Assembly (NCBI RefSeq): GCF_009734445.1
Contig: NZ_CP046457.1
Location: 2,288,001 to 2,352,000 of the forward strand
Reading direction: 5' to 3'
DNA from: Candidatus Syntrophocurvum alkaliphilum
Lineage (GTDB): Bacteria; Bacillota; Syntrophomonadia; Syntrophomonadales; Syntrophomonadaceae
Length of the DNA stretch: 64,000 bases
In this document: positions 46,648-56,084 of the stretch, piece after piece
Layout of the letters: the number at the start of each line of letters is the position of its first letter
Numbering within the stretch: the stretch's first letter is position 1
Translations under genes and position numbers: made by a program
The notes under the pieces: model-generated
Told to the model about the DNA's origin: nothing
Database searches by the model: none
The model's input: the letters and a program-made list of their open reading frames with translations, nothing else

Positions 46648-46763
46648 TTTAAAATACTATTAAGATTTAATGTTGAGGATATTATTTGCTATCAAGGAAT
46701 TTCTATTATATTATGTATTAGAAAACAATTTTAAACATTATTTGTATAGGAGAGGCGCAATAA

Positions 46764-47402
46764 ATGTTATGTGTAGTATTAGCAAATGGTAATTATAATG
46801 GTAATATAGATGATTATAAATCAAAAATTTCAACTGCTGATATAATTATATGTGCAGATGGAGGAGCAAACTTTGCATATGAAACAGCTATTACCCCTAC
46901 CTATATTGTTGGTGATATGGATTCAATTGCTGACCATGTAAAGAGTTATTATAAAGAAAAAGGTGTAAAAGTAAAGAAATATCCTAAAAAGAAAGACTTT
47001 ACAGATACTCAGCTTTCTTTAATGATTGCAGAAGAATTTCATGCTATCAAAGAAGTTGTATTTTTGGGAACAATAGGGGATAGGTTAGATCATACATTAT
47101 CGAGTATTTATAGTGGTATAGAGTTAGTTAATAAAGGAATAAAAGTAAGTCATTTTACTTCTGATTTAACTATTTATATTACAAATAATAAGGTTGAGAT
47201 TGATGGAGAAAAAGGAGATATAGTATCAGTCTTAGCTCTTAGTGATGAGGCTAAAGGAATAACCAAAACAGGCTTTGAGTACCCGTTAGTAAACGAAGAG
47301 CTACAAAAGAGTAATCCCTATGCAATTTCTAATATACTAAGAGAAGAAAGAGGAACTATACAACTCACAGACGGAGTTTTAGCAGTTTTTCATTATAAAT
47401 AA
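46764..47402 (+). CDS. thiN: Thiamine diphosphokinase
   Basis: Protein of 212 residues. The family blocks are DGGANFAYE with IVGDMDSI, the KKDFTDTQLSL loop and GDRLDHTLS. The C-terminal part has the thiamine-binding beta barrel. It phosphorylates thiamine to thiamine diphosphate, the cofactor of IlvB. AGGAGAGG lies upstream of the ATG. Probably the first gene of a run leading into cdaA. Confidence 0.93.
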   Translation: MLCVVLANGNYNGNIDDYKSKISTADIIICADGGANFAYETAITPTYIVGDMDSIADHVKSYYKEKGVKVKKYPKKKDFTDTQLSLMIAEEFHAIKEVVFLGTIGDRLDHTLSSIYSGIELVNKGIKVSHFTSDLTIYITNNKVEIDGEKGDIVSVLALSDEAKGITKTGFEYPLVNEELQKSNPYAISNILREERGTIQLTDGVLAVFHYK

Positions 47403-47473
47403 ATATAATCAAGCATTTTTTACCAATGACCTGGCATAATAATAATAAAGGTTATGCATGGAGGAAAGTTACT

Positions 47474-48337
47474 TTGGACTTGACTATTTTATCTGGTGTC
47501 TTTGCTAGTCCTTGGAACATTATAAGGGCTTTAATAGATATATCAATAGTTTCATATGTGTTATATAGAATACTTCTGTTAATAAAAGGTACACGAGCAG
47601 AACAGCTATTAAAAGGGCTGATAATTTTGCTTGTGTTTTCTGTTGTGGCTAGTTTTTTAAATTTAGATATGGTTAATTGGTTTGTGGAAAAGCTTTGGAT
47701 AGTTTTTGCAATAACTATTCCTATTGTCTTTCAGCCAGAGCTCAGAAGAATTTTAGAACAAATAGGCAGAGGTAAATTTTTTTCAACTCAATCTAAATTT
47801 ATTCAAATTGAAGGTTATCAAAAAATAGTAAATGAAATAACAGATGCAGTTACAGTATTATCAAGAAATAGAGTAGGGGCTTTAATTGTAATTACACGTG
47901 AAGCTGAATTAGATGAATATTTAGATAGTGGATTTGATATTGATGCAACAGTGTCTGCTGGATTATTAGTGAATATTTTTGTGCCAAATACACCACTTCA
48001 TGATGGTGCAGCAGTAATTAATAAAGGCAGGTTAGAAAAGGCTGCCTGTTTTCTACCACTAAGTGATAACCCCTATTTGGATAAAGAACTTGGAACTAGA
48101 CATCGTGCTGGATTAGGTATATCTGAAGTATCTGATGCTATATCAATAATAGTTTCAGAAGAAACCGGAGCGATATCATTAGCTAAAGATGGACAATTAA
48201 ACAGATACTTGGATAAACAAAGTTTAAAGGATATGTTAGGTAAAGACTTAATTATAAGAGAAAAATGGAGTGAGACCTTCCGTAGGAGGTGGTCAAGTGA
48301 CAGAAAAAAACAAGAAAAGAAACACAACGGGTCTTAA
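47474..48337 (+). CDS. cdaA: Diadenylate cyclase CdaA
   Basis: Protein of 287 residues. About three membrane helices (residues 10-90) precede the DisA_N-type cyclase domain (about 110-260) with the DGAAVI and GTRHRAGLG catalytic motifs. It makes cyclic di-AMP from two ATP, which controls potassium uptake and wall homeostasis. The next gene, cdaR, overlaps it by 41 bases. I chose TTG 47474 because GGAGG lies 9 bases upstream; ATG 47426 has no ribosome site. Confidence 0.94.
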   Translation: MDLTILSGVFASPWNIIRALIDISIVSYVLYRILLLIKGTRAEQLLKGLIILLVFSVVASFLNLDMVNWFVEKLWIVFAITIPIVFQPELRRILEQIGRGKFFSTQSKFIQIEGYQKIVNEITDAVTVLSRNRVGALIVITREAELDEYLDSGFDIDATVSAGLLVNIFVPNTPLHDGAAVINKGRLEKAACFLPLSDNPYLDKELGTRHRAGLGISEVSDAISIIVSEETGAISLAKDGQLNRYLDKQSLKDMLGKDLIIREKWSETFRRRWSSDRKKQEKKHNGS

Positions 48338-49286
48338 AGTAATTTCAATAATGATGGCTATACTCTTATGGTTTTATGTTATAAATCAAGGCCAACTAGC
48401 AACACCTGATAATATACGTGATGTCGGACTAGAATACAGAAACCTAGAGGAAAACTTAACTGTTATAGGACCAGAAAGAGTAAATGTTAGATTGTGGGGT
48501 GCTTTTCAAGAAGCAGCTCAAATTGAAGCTTTTGTAGATTTGAGTGGTTTAACTGCAGGAACTTATACTGTGCCTGTTCAGGTTGAACAACAAAGAGGAG
48601 CTATGATTACTACTGTTGAACCCGATATGGTAGAAATAGAAATTCAAGAGGTAGGACAAAATACATTTCCTATAAATTATGAAATTAGGCAAAATCCTCC
48701 TACAGGGTTTGAAATAGCTGATGTTTTGCTTTCAGCAGATAGATGTTTAGTTCAGGGTCAACAAGAAGAAATAAATCGTATATCAATAATAACAGCCCCA
48801 TTAGATTTGAGTAATGTCACTGATATAACAACACTAAGAACTCAGTTAGTAGCTAGAGATGTTCATGGTAATACTATAAGTGACGGTATACAAATAATTC
48901 CCGAAACTATAACTGCATATGTAGCAATTAATGTAGAAAGAGAATCAAAACAAGTTCCAGTTTTAGCTGATTTTGCAGGTGAACTAGTACCCGGCTATCA
49001 AATAGATAGCGTATCACTTGAACCTGACTCAGTATCGATAATTGGTGAGAAAAGAATTATTGATGAGACAGATGAGTTAACAACCCAAACTATAAATCTT
49101 GATAATAGGGATGCAACCTTTAGTAAAACGATAGATTTAGAAACACCAGAGGGCGCTAGAGCCTTTCCTTCAAATGTAGTAATTACAGTCTATATAGAAG
49201 GAGCAGAACTAGATGATGAAGTTGATAACGATGTTAATGATACCAACAATGAAAATGAGGTTGATTTAAATTATGTACCGCGTTAG
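48297..49286 (+). CDS. cdaR: CdaA regulatory protein CdaR (YbbR)
   Basis: Protein of 329 residues. An N-terminal membrane helix (about 15-33) is followed by three or four YbbR repeats facing outwards (for example PINYEIRQNPPTGFEI, PVLADFAGELVPGYQI and VSIIGEKRIID). It binds CdaA at the membrane and tunes its activity. The acidic tail ends in many Asp, Asn and Glu. GTG 48297 has AGGAGGTGG upstream. It overlaps cdaA at its 5' end and the flavoprotein gene at its 3' end. Confidence 0.93.
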   Translation: MTEKNKKRNTTGLKVISIMMAILLWFYVINQGQLATPDNIRDVGLEYRNLEENLTVIGPERVNVRLWGAFQEAAQIEAFVDLSGLTAGTYTVPVQVEQQRGAMITTVEPDMVEIEIQEVGQNTFPINYEIRQNPPTGFEIADVLLSADRCLVQGQQEEINRISIITAPLDLSNVTDITTLRTQLVARDVHGNTISDGIQIIPETITAYVAINVERESKQVPVLADFAGELVPGYQIDSVSLEPDSVSIIGEKRIIDETDELTTQTINLDNRDATFSKTIDLETPEGARAFPSNVVITVYIEGAELDDEVDNDVNDTNNENEVDLNYVPR

Positions 49287-50922
49287 AGGTTTAAAACTAA
49301 AATTAGAACATAAAAAACAAGACATACTTATTGCAGTAGCTAAAAAAATGCGTATAGATAGAAAAGATATAGAAAATATAAAAATTGTAAGAAAAGCTGT
49401 GGATGCCCGCAAAAAAGAAATATACTTTACTTATACAGTAGATGTACAAATTAAAAATAACACTAAAATAAAAGGGAACATCATAGATGGTGTTGAAGTA
49501 TTATCCATAAATTATAAAGAACCCCAAGAAATACTAGAAGGAAATCAAAAACTTCCATACGCACCGGTAATTATAGGCTCGGGACCAGCCGGGCTTTTTT
49601 GTGGTCTTTTTTTAGCGCGCCAAGGCTTTAAGCCAATAGTGTTAGAACAGGGACTAGATGTAGACAACAGAGTTAAAAAAGTAGAGAATTTTTGGCAAAG
49701 AGGTAATCTAGACAAACGTAGCAATACCCAGTTTGGTGAAGGTGGAGCAGGTACATTCTCTGATGGCAAATTAACTACGCGCATTGGAGATGAGCGAGTA
49801 GATTATGTTTTAAAAACATTTATAGAGTATGGTGCTAGCGAAGAAATAGCCTGCTTAAAAAAGCCTCATGTCGGAACTGATATTATTAGGAATTTAGTAA
49901 AAAAAATCAGAAATGAAATAGTTTTCTTAGGTGGACAAGTCTATTTTAATGCTAAAATGACAGATGTAAATATTAACGATAATAACGTTAAAAGCATAAT
50001 AATAAATAGAGAAATAGAAATTCCATGTAATGTATTAGTTTTAGCAATTGGTAATAGTGCACGAGATGTATTTAGACTCCTGTATAATAAGGGAATAAGA
50101 ATTTCACCTAAACCATTTGCTGTAGGAGTTAGAGTAGAGCACTTGCAAGATGAAATAAATAAAAAACAATATGGTGAATATGCTAATCATCCTTCATTGG
50201 AAGCTGCTGATTATCATTTAACCTATAAGGATAAAGAAACAAACAGATCTTTATATACCTTTTGTATGTGCCCAGGTGGCTATGTAATTGGTGCTGCATC
50301 AGATCAAGGTCAGGTAGTAACTAATGGTATGAGCTACTACAAACGTGATTCAGGTATTGCCAATAGTGCTTTAGTTGTTACTGTTAAGCCAGAGGATTGG
50401 GGCAATGAAACCTTAGGAGGTATAAAATATCAGGAAGACTTAGAAGTAAAGGCATATAAAATGGGTGGAGAAAACTATAATGCACCTGCCCAAAAACTTA
50501 TAGATTTTCTTAATAAAACTCCTACTACATCCCTAGAAAACACTATAGCAACATATACACCAGGAATAAAACCATCTAACCTTTGGAATCTATTTCCTGA
50601 GGAAATAAATAGTGTATTACATCGAGGTATAACCTACTGGGGAACTAAAATGGAAACATTCGTTGATGAAAGAGCTGTTTTAACAGGAGTAGAAACTCGT
50701 ACTTCTTCACCTATAAGGATAGAAAGAGATAAAAAAACAAATATATCTATTAATACAGCTGGGTTATATCCGTGTGGGGAAGGAGCAGGTTATGCAGGAG
50801 GTATAGTAAGTGCAGCAGTTGATGGCTTGCGAATTGCTGAAAACATAATAATTACTTATGCAAAACCTTTAGAAACTACAACTTTAAGCCATAAAGATTT
50901 AGTAAATGCAAAAGATATATAA
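49273..50922 (+). CDS. FAD-dependent oxidoreductase (COG2509 type)
   Basis: Protein of 549 residues. An N-terminal domain (about 1-90) with LEHKKQDILIAVAKKMRI is typical of the COG2509 family. The FAD site is APVIIGSGPAGLFCGLFLAR (about 96-115), then FGEGGAGTFSDGKLTTR, and the C-terminal PCGEGAGYAGGIVSAAVDG. Substrate unknown. It starts inside the end of cdaR and stands between cdaR and glmM. The stop codon lies in a solo end of the miniature element, so the native C-terminus may have been altered. Confidence 0.9.
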   Translation: MYRVRGLKLKLEHKKQDILIAVAKKMRIDRKDIENIKIVRKAVDARKKEIYFTYTVDVQIKNNTKIKGNIIDGVEVLSINYKEPQEILEGNQKLPYAPVIIGSGPAGLFCGLFLARQGFKPIVLEQGLDVDNRVKKVENFWQRGNLDKRSNTQFGEGGAGTFSDGKLTTRIGDERVDYVLKTFIEYGASEEIACLKKPHVGTDIIRNLVKKIRNEIVFLGGQVYFNAKMTDVNINDNNVKSIIINREIEIPCNVLVLAIGNSARDVFRLLYNKGIRISPKPFAVGVRVEHLQDEINKKQYGEYANHPSLEAADYHLTYKDKETNRSLYTFCMCPGGYVIGAASDQGQVVTNGMSYYKRDSGIANSALVVTVKPEDWGNETLGGIKYQEDLEVKAYKMGGENYNAPAQKLIDFLNKTPTTSLENTIATYTPGIKPSNLWNLFPEEINSVLHRGITYWGTKMETFVDERAVLTGVETRTSSPIRIERDKKTNISINTAGLYPCGEGAGYAGGIVSAAVDGLRIAENIIITYAKPLETTTLSHKDLVNAKDI

Positions 50923-50972
50923 ACATGTTTGCTAGCCGAGTAGTCTTAGTTTAGCTTTTTGCCAGTAAAACC
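50917..50972 (+). repeat. Solo terminal repeat of the miniature element
   Basis: ATATAAACATGTTTGCTAG, CCGAGTAGTC, then TTAGTTTAGCTTTTTGCCAG matches the right terminal repeat of the intact copies. Only this end is present. The TAA stop of the flavoprotein gene (50920-50922) is within it. Confidence 0.75.
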
Positions 50973-51005
50973 ATAAATGTTTATTACTAGAGGAGGATTA
51001 GAACT

Positions 51006-52355
51006 ATGGGTACTTTATTTGGAACCGATGGAGTAAGAGGTATAGCTAATATAGACTTAACACCAGAGCTTGCTTTTGATTTAGGTAGAGCTGGAAGTCA
51101 TATATTAGCCAATAAAGAATTAAATACTAAGCCTAAAATAATAGTAGGAAAAGACACCAGACTATCATGTGATATGCTTGAAGCAGCACTTATTGCAGGA
51201 ATATGTTCAACTGGTGCCGATGTATTAACTGTTGGGGTACTACCTACTCCAGCAATAGCTTACTTAACTTCAAAATACGAAGCCTCATGTGGCATAGTTA
51301 TATCAGCATCTCATAACCCAGTAGAGGACAATGGTATTAAATTCTTTGGACCTACTGGATTTAAACTTAAAGATGAAATAGAAGATGAAATAGAAAAACT
51401 AGTTAAGCAAGGAACAGCTGATTTAATGCGTCCACAAGGCACAGAAGTAGGAAGAGTATATGAAGTTAATGAAGCACTTAATGACTATTTAGATTATTTA
51501 GTATCAATCTATGACCTTAAAGAAAATCTAAGCAATCTAACTATTGTGTTAGACTGTGCTAATGGTTCTGCATTTGAAGCAGGTCCACAATTATTTGAAC
51601 GATTAGGTGCAAAAGTAATAGCCATCCACAATACACCTACTGGGGTAAATATAAATGAAAAATGTGGTTCTACCCACACAGAAAGTATTAAAAAAGCTGT
51701 TGTAGAGAATAAAGCTGATTTAGGTATAGCATACGATGGAGATGCAGATCGCTGTATAGCAATAGATGAAAAAGGTAATGAAATAGATGGTGACTTTATT
51801 ATGGTTATTTGTTCACTTAATATGCTAAGAGAAGGTAAACTGAATCCATCTAAAATAGTAGCAACAGTCATGAGTAATATAGGCCTTGAAATAGCTCTTA
51901 AAAAAGAAAACATTGCCATTGAAAATTGTAAAGTTGGTGACCGCTATGTGCTTGAAAAAATGCAGGAAACAGGAGCACTTCTAGGTGGGGAGCAATCAGG
52001 TCACATAATATTTTTAGAACACGCAACAACTGGAGATGGACTTTTGACCTCATTAAAAATAGCTGAAGTAATTAAAAACACTGGGTTGTCTCTATCCACC
52101 CTAACACAGGAAATGGAAAAACAACCTCAAATATTAGTAAATATAAAAATTGCTGAAAAAGATAAGATTTTATCCCATCCACTAGTAGTTGAAGCAATAA
52201 ACCAAGCAGAACAAAGATTAGGGGAATGGGGTAAATTAGTAGTTAGACCATCAGGTACTGAACCAAAAGTAAGAATTATGGCTCAAGGTCCTGATAAAGA
52301 TTTACTAACGGAGGTGATTGATGATATTAAAAAAGCAGTAGAAACTGTCCAATAA
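51006..52355 (+). CDS. glmM: Phosphoglucosamine mutase
   Basis: Protein of 449 residues. The phosphoserine loop is ISASHNPVEDNG (about 99-110), the metal loop is YDGDADRC, the sugar-binding loop is GEQSGH, and the phosphate loop is RPSGTEPKVR near the C-terminus. It converts glucosamine-6-phosphate to glucosamine-1-phosphate for UDP-GlcNAc synthesis. AGAGGAGG lies upstream. It belongs with cdaA, cdaR and glmS, a conserved neighbourhood. Confidence 0.97.
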   Translation: MGTLFGTDGVRGIANIDLTPELAFDLGRAGSHILANKELNTKPKIIVGKDTRLSCDMLEAALIAGICSTGADVLTVGVLPTPAIAYLTSKYEASCGIVISASHNPVEDNGIKFFGPTGFKLKDEIEDEIEKLVKQGTADLMRPQGTEVGRVYEVNEALNDYLDYLVSIYDLKENLSNLTIVLDCANGSAFEAGPQLFERLGAKVIAIHNTPTGVNINEKCGSTHTESIKKAVVENKADLGIAYDGDADRCIAIDEKGNEIDGDFIMVICSLNMLREGKLNPSKIVATVMSNIGLEIALKKENIAIENCKVGDRYVLEKMQETGALLGGEQSGHIIFLEHATTGDGLLTSLKIAEVIKNTGLSLSTLTQEMEKQPQILVNIKIAEKDKILSHPLVVEAINQAEQRLGEWGKLVVRPSGTEPKVRIMAQGPDKDLLTEVIDDIKKAVETVQ

Positions 52356-52378
52356 AAATAGCCCTAACTGGGCAAAAA

Positions 52379-52535
52379 AGCGCCTGACCCGGTACTTACT
52401 TAAGTGCTGGATGACGAGGTGAGGGTTAATCGAATAATCGGCGGGTGCCCTCCGGTGAACCACCATCGTAAGTACAGTTACAAAACTGGTTAGCAATAAT
52501 CAGTACAAAAGGCTGTGCAAGTGGGAAAATCTAAA
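52379..52535 (+). promoter_or_regulatory. glmS ribozyme (glucosamine-6-phosphate-dependent)
   Basis: The start AGCGCC (cleavage would be between A52379 and G52380), then GACGAGGTGAGGGTT with ATCGAA, TCGGCGGGTGCCCTCC, and later CACCATCGTAAGTACAG and CAAAAGGCTGTGCAAGTG follow the glmS ribozyme order. With bound GlcN6P it cuts its own mRNA, which is then degraded. The next gene, 120 bases on, is the isomerase-only glmS paralogue, not the full enzyme. Confidence 0.93.
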
Positions 52536-52654
52536 AATAAAAACAGTATAGCCTTATATATAGTCTATACTGTGCGTAACCAAACAAGCGTATATTTTAG
52601 ACTTATAGTTTTAACTTGAAATAATGTAAAACATAGATTTGGGGAGGGTACTAA

Positions 52655-53737
52655 TTGAATAATACAAATGAAAAAAACGGATATGAGCATTTTATGCTTA
52701 AAGAAATATATGAACAACCTGAAACAATTAGAAAAACATTAGATGTTGATTTAAGTGATATGAATATTGATCAAATATTTACAGACGTAGAAAGAATATA
52801 TATGATCGGCTGTGGAACAGCATATCATGCAGGTCTTATAGGTCGCTTAGCAATAGAAAAACTAGCTAAAATACCAGTTGATTCAGAAATAGCATCCGAA
52901 TTCAGATATCGTGATGTATTGTGGGCTCCAAACTCTTTAATAATTGTAGTTAGCCAATCTGGTGAAACTGCAGATACTCTAGATGCTTTAAGAAAAGCAA
53001 AACAAAATGGAGTTAAATCACTTGCAATAACAAATGTAGCTGATAGCACAATAGCAAAAGAAGCTGATAAAGTTATATATACACAAGCAGGACCTGAAAT
53101 AGCAATAGCATCAACAAAAGCATTTACATCACAAATAATAACTATGTATCAATTAGCAATTCATCTAGCCAGCGTTAAAGGAACCTTGCCTAAAGAGGAA
53201 CTAGAGTCATTAAACAATGACTTAATGCAAGTGGATAAAATAGTAGAAAAAGTGTTAACACAACAAGAAAAAATTAAAAAAATTGCTGAAAAATACAAAG
53301 ATGTCCAAAATGCGTTCTTCTTAGGACGAAGCTTTGATCATGTTATAGCAATGGAAGGTCAATTAAAATTAAAAGAAACCTCCTATGTACATGCAGAAGC
53401 ATATCCAACAGGAGAACTAAAACATGGACCATTTGCTCTGCTAGAAGAAGGAATTCTAGTAGTAACACTAAACACTCAAGACCATCTAGCAGAAAAAACC
53501 TTGTCTAACATGAAAGAAGTCAAAGAACGAGGTGCAAATGTAATGGCTATCTGCAAAGAACAATTAGAAGAATCCTGCAAACAATTCGATGATGTTATTA
53601 CATTACCAGAACTAAACTCAGTACTAACCCCATTACTTTCAGTAATACCGTTACAGCTTTTCTCTTACTATATGGCATTATTTAGAGATTGTGATGTTGA
53701 TAAACCTAGAAACCTACAAAAAGCTGTAACAGAATAG
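52655..53737 (+). CDS. Isomerase-only GlmS paralogue (no glutaminase domain)
   Basis: Protein of 360 residues. It aligns with residues from about 245 to the end of the full GlmS next to it, sharing GYEHFMLKEI, GCGTAYHAGL, SQSGETADTL and GELKHGP. Both SIS domains and the isomerase residues remain (Glu in LKETSYVHAEAY, His in KHGP, Lys in RNLQKAV). The N-terminal Cys glutaminase domain is absent; the start TTG has GGGGAGGG upstream, so this is not a fragment of a longer frame. It may make GlcN6P from free ammonia, or act in reverse. A glmS ribozyme lies in its leader. It probably arose by duplication. Confidence 0.9.
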   Translation: MNNTNEKNGYEHFMLKEIYEQPETIRKTLDVDLSDMNIDQIFTDVERIYMIGCGTAYHAGLIGRLAIEKLAKIPVDSEIASEFRYRDVLWAPNSLIIVVSQSGETADTLDALRKAKQNGVKSLAITNVADSTIAKEADKVIYTQAGPEIAIASTKAFTSQIITMYQLAIHLASVKGTLPKEELESLNNDLMQVDKIVEKVLTQQEKIKKIAEKYKDVQNAFFLGRSFDHVIAMEGQLKLKETSYVHAEAYPTGELKHGPFALLEEGILVVTLNTQDHLAEKTLSNMKEVKERGANVMAICKEQLEESCKQFDDVITLPELNSVLTPLLSVIPLQLFSYYMALFRDCDVDKPRNLQKAVTE

Positions 53738-53753
53738 AGCAATGCGAGCTAAT

Positions 53754-53795
53754 AGCGAGTCAATGGAGACTGTTTCCTTTTGACTCGCTTTTTCA
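53754..53795 (+). terminator. Intrinsic terminator after the isomerase-only gene
   Basis: AGCGAGTCAA pairs with TTGACTCGCT over a 16-base loop, followed by TTTTTC. It separates transcription of the two glmS genes. Confidence 0.85.
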
Positions 53796-53802
53796 ACTAT
53801 AG

Positions 53803-53830
53803 TAGGACGTGGGGACGTTTCACTGTCCTA
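53803..53830. repeat. Short palindromic GC-rich repeat of REP type
   Basis: TAGGAC and GTCCTA flank a GTGGGGACGTTTCACT core. The GGGGACG part is shared with the 29 bp repeat family. Similar short palindromes are widespread in Firmicute genomes. Confidence 0.55.
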
Positions 53831-53942
53831 AAAAAATCAATTTCTGACTAAAAAAGCACCAATATAGACATTATAAAAAAAATAGTATTCTTAAATATTT
53901 TAAAGAGATGCGATAAATCTTATAAACCGGAGGTTTAATTAT

Positions 53943-55763
53943 ATGTGTGGAATTATGGGTTATATCGGCAAAGGCAATGCTGTGCCGGTAATTATAGATG
54001 GTCTTTCTAAATTAGAATATAGAGGATATGATTCCTCGGGTATAGCTTTATATAATAATAACCAAATAGAAACTGTAAAGAAAAAGGGTCGCCTTTCAAC
54101 TATGGTCGAAAAACTCGAAGAAAAGGCAGGAATAGACATAGGGATAGGTCATACACGTTGGGCAACTCATGGTGTACCAAGTGATGTAAATGCTCATCCT
54201 CATGCAGATTGCACTGGTCAAATAGTAGTAGTGCATAATGGAATAATAGAAAACTATGCTAAACTTCGCAAAGACTTAATGTTAGAAGGGCATGATTTCA
54301 TTTCAGATACAGATACCGAAGCAATAGTACATCTTATAGAAAAATATTATAAAAACACATCACTTGAAAAAGCTGTACGTAAAGTATTAAAAGAAGTTCA
54401 GGGTTCATTTGCCATAGCAGTAATGTGTGTAAACGAACCTGATAAAATAATAGCTGCTAAAAAAGATAGCCCTTTAATAGTAGGCTTAGGAGAAAATGAA
54501 AACTATATAGCTTCAGATATTCCAGCTATATTGGGTAAAACCAAACAAATATATATACTTGAAGATAAAGAATTAGTAATTTTGACAAAAGACTCAGTTG
54601 AAATAACTGATTTTGATGGCAATAAAGTTCATAAAGAAATATTTGAAGTTACTTGGGACGCTATTGCTGCTGAAAAAGCTGGATATGAACACTTCATGTT
54701 AAAAGAAATACATGAACAACCAGTAGCTATAAAAGAAACACTACGAGAAAAAATAAAAGATGGTCTAGTTGATATGTCAGATCTAAACATTGATGAAATA
54801 TTTGAAGATACAGAAAAAATATATATCGTTGCATGTGGAACAGCCTATCATGCTGGATTAGTAGGTAAATTGGCGATTGAAAAACTCGCTAAAATACCTG
54901 TTGAAACAGATATAGCATCAGAATTTAGATACAGAGATGTGTTGTGGACTCCAAAATCAGTAATGATAGTAGTAAGTCAATCTGGTGAAACTGCAGACAC
55001 ACTAGCAGCACTCAGAGAAGCAAAAAGAAATGGCATAAAAGTATTAGCAGTAACAAACGTAGTTGGAAGCTCAGTATCACGTGAAGCTGATAAAGTTATA
55101 TATACTCATGCAGGACCTGAAATAGCAGTAGCATCAACAAAAGCTTATACTACCCAACTAGTTATCATGTATCTATTAGCATTACATCTAGCAAATGTTA
55201 AAAGTACAATAAGTAAAGAAGAGATAACCAAACTAAATAATGACCTTCTCAAAATGGATACCCTAGTAGAAAAAGTACTAACTCAACAAAATAAAATCAA
55301 AGCACTAGCAGAAAAATACAAAGATATTCAAAGTACCTTCTTCCTTGGCAGAAGTTTTGATTATGCAGTAGCTATGGAAGGAGCACTAAAACTAAAAGAA
55401 ATCTCCTATATCCATGCCGAAGCCTATGCAGCCGGAGAACTAAAACATGGTCCACTAGCACTAATATATGATGGTGTACCAGTACTAGCACTTATTACCC
55501 AAGATCACCTAGTAGATAAAACAATGTCAAATATAAAAGAAGTAAAAGCTAGAGGTGCAGTAGTAGTAGCAATATGTAAAGAAAACCTACAAGAAACCTG
55601 TCAAGAATGTGACGAACAAATACTACTACCAGACCTAAACCCAATCCTAGCACCAATAGTATCAGTAGTACCCCTACAAATCTTTTCCTACTACATGGCA
55701 GTGTTTAGAGACTGTGATGTTGATAAACCAAGAAACCTAGCCAAATCGGTGACAGTGGAGTAG
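53943..55763 (+). CDS. glmS: Glutamine-fructose-6-phosphate aminotransferase
   Basis: Protein of 606 residues, full length. The nucleophile Cys2 is in MCGIMGYIG, the glutaminase has GHTRWATHGVPSDVNAHPH, and the isomerase has two SIS domains with ISYIHAEAYAAGELKHGP and a C-terminal Lys in RNLAKSVTVE. It uses glutamine to make GlcN6P for wall synthesis. CGGAGG precedes the ATG. The 200 bases upstream hold no ribozyme, unlike most Firmicute glmS genes. It shares about two thirds of its isomerase residues with the paralogue before it. Confidence 0.96.
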   Translation: MCGIMGYIGKGNAVPVIIDGLSKLEYRGYDSSGIALYNNNQIETVKKKGRLSTMVEKLEEKAGIDIGIGHTRWATHGVPSDVNAHPHADCTGQIVVVHNGIIENYAKLRKDLMLEGHDFISDTDTEAIVHLIEKYYKNTSLEKAVRKVLKEVQGSFAIAVMCVNEPDKIIAAKKDSPLIVGLGENENYIASDIPAILGKTKQIYILEDKELVILTKDSVEITDFDGNKVHKEIFEVTWDAIAAEKAGYEHFMLKEIHEQPVAIKETLREKIKDGLVDMSDLNIDEIFEDTEKIYIVACGTAYHAGLVGKLAIEKLAKIPVETDIASEFRYRDVLWTPKSVMIVVSQSGETADTLAALREAKRNGIKVLAVTNVVGSSVSREADKVIYTHAGPEIAVASTKAYTTQLVIMYLLALHLANVKSTISKEEITKLNNDLLKMDTLVEKVLTQQNKIKALAEKYKDIQSTFFLGRSFDYAVAMEGALKLKEISYIHAEAYAAGELKHGPLALIYDGVPVLALITQDHLVDKTMSNIKEVKARGAVVVAICKENLQETCQECDEQILLPDLNPILAPIVSVVPLQIFSYYMAVFRDCDVDKPRNLAKSVTVE

Positions 55764-55802
55764 AGCTGGGACGTGTAGAAAAATGTGTTGTTGAAAAATA
55801 AA

Positions 55803-55854
55803 AAAGTTGTACAATATATAATAAAGTCGTACAAAAGATAAAAAAGTTGTACAA
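55803..55854. repeat. Three 12 bp iterons with an exact 20 bp period
   Basis: AAAGTTGTACAA at 55803-55814, AAAGTCGTACAA at 55823-55834 and AAAGTTGTACAA at 55843-55854. The exact 20 bp period puts them on one face of the DNA helix. They lie in the glmS 3' region, right before a terminator, and about 230 bases before the agr operon. Confidence 0.8.
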
Positions 55855-55892
55855 AAACCACCTTTTGTTTCTTGTGAAAAAGGTGGTTTTTT
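55853..55892 (+). terminator. Intrinsic terminator after glmS
   Basis: A 13 bp stem (AAAACCACCTTTT with AAAAGGTGGTTTT) and a T run. The rest of the gap to 56085 is AT-rich, and I see nothing definite in it beyond a possible agr promoter region. Confidence 0.9.
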
Positions 55893-56084
55893 ATTGGGAT
55901 ATTAAAATAGATATGGATTGAAAAATATAGATCTTAAAATTAAATATAATAAACAATTCTAATATGGCACTTTAGTGTTTCATATGTACCTTTCACATAC
56001 AAATAGTGGCTATTCACTATATTTAACAGGAAAAGCAATCTTTGCTAGAGAAGTATTGGTAAAAAGCAAAAGGAAGAAAAGTAA

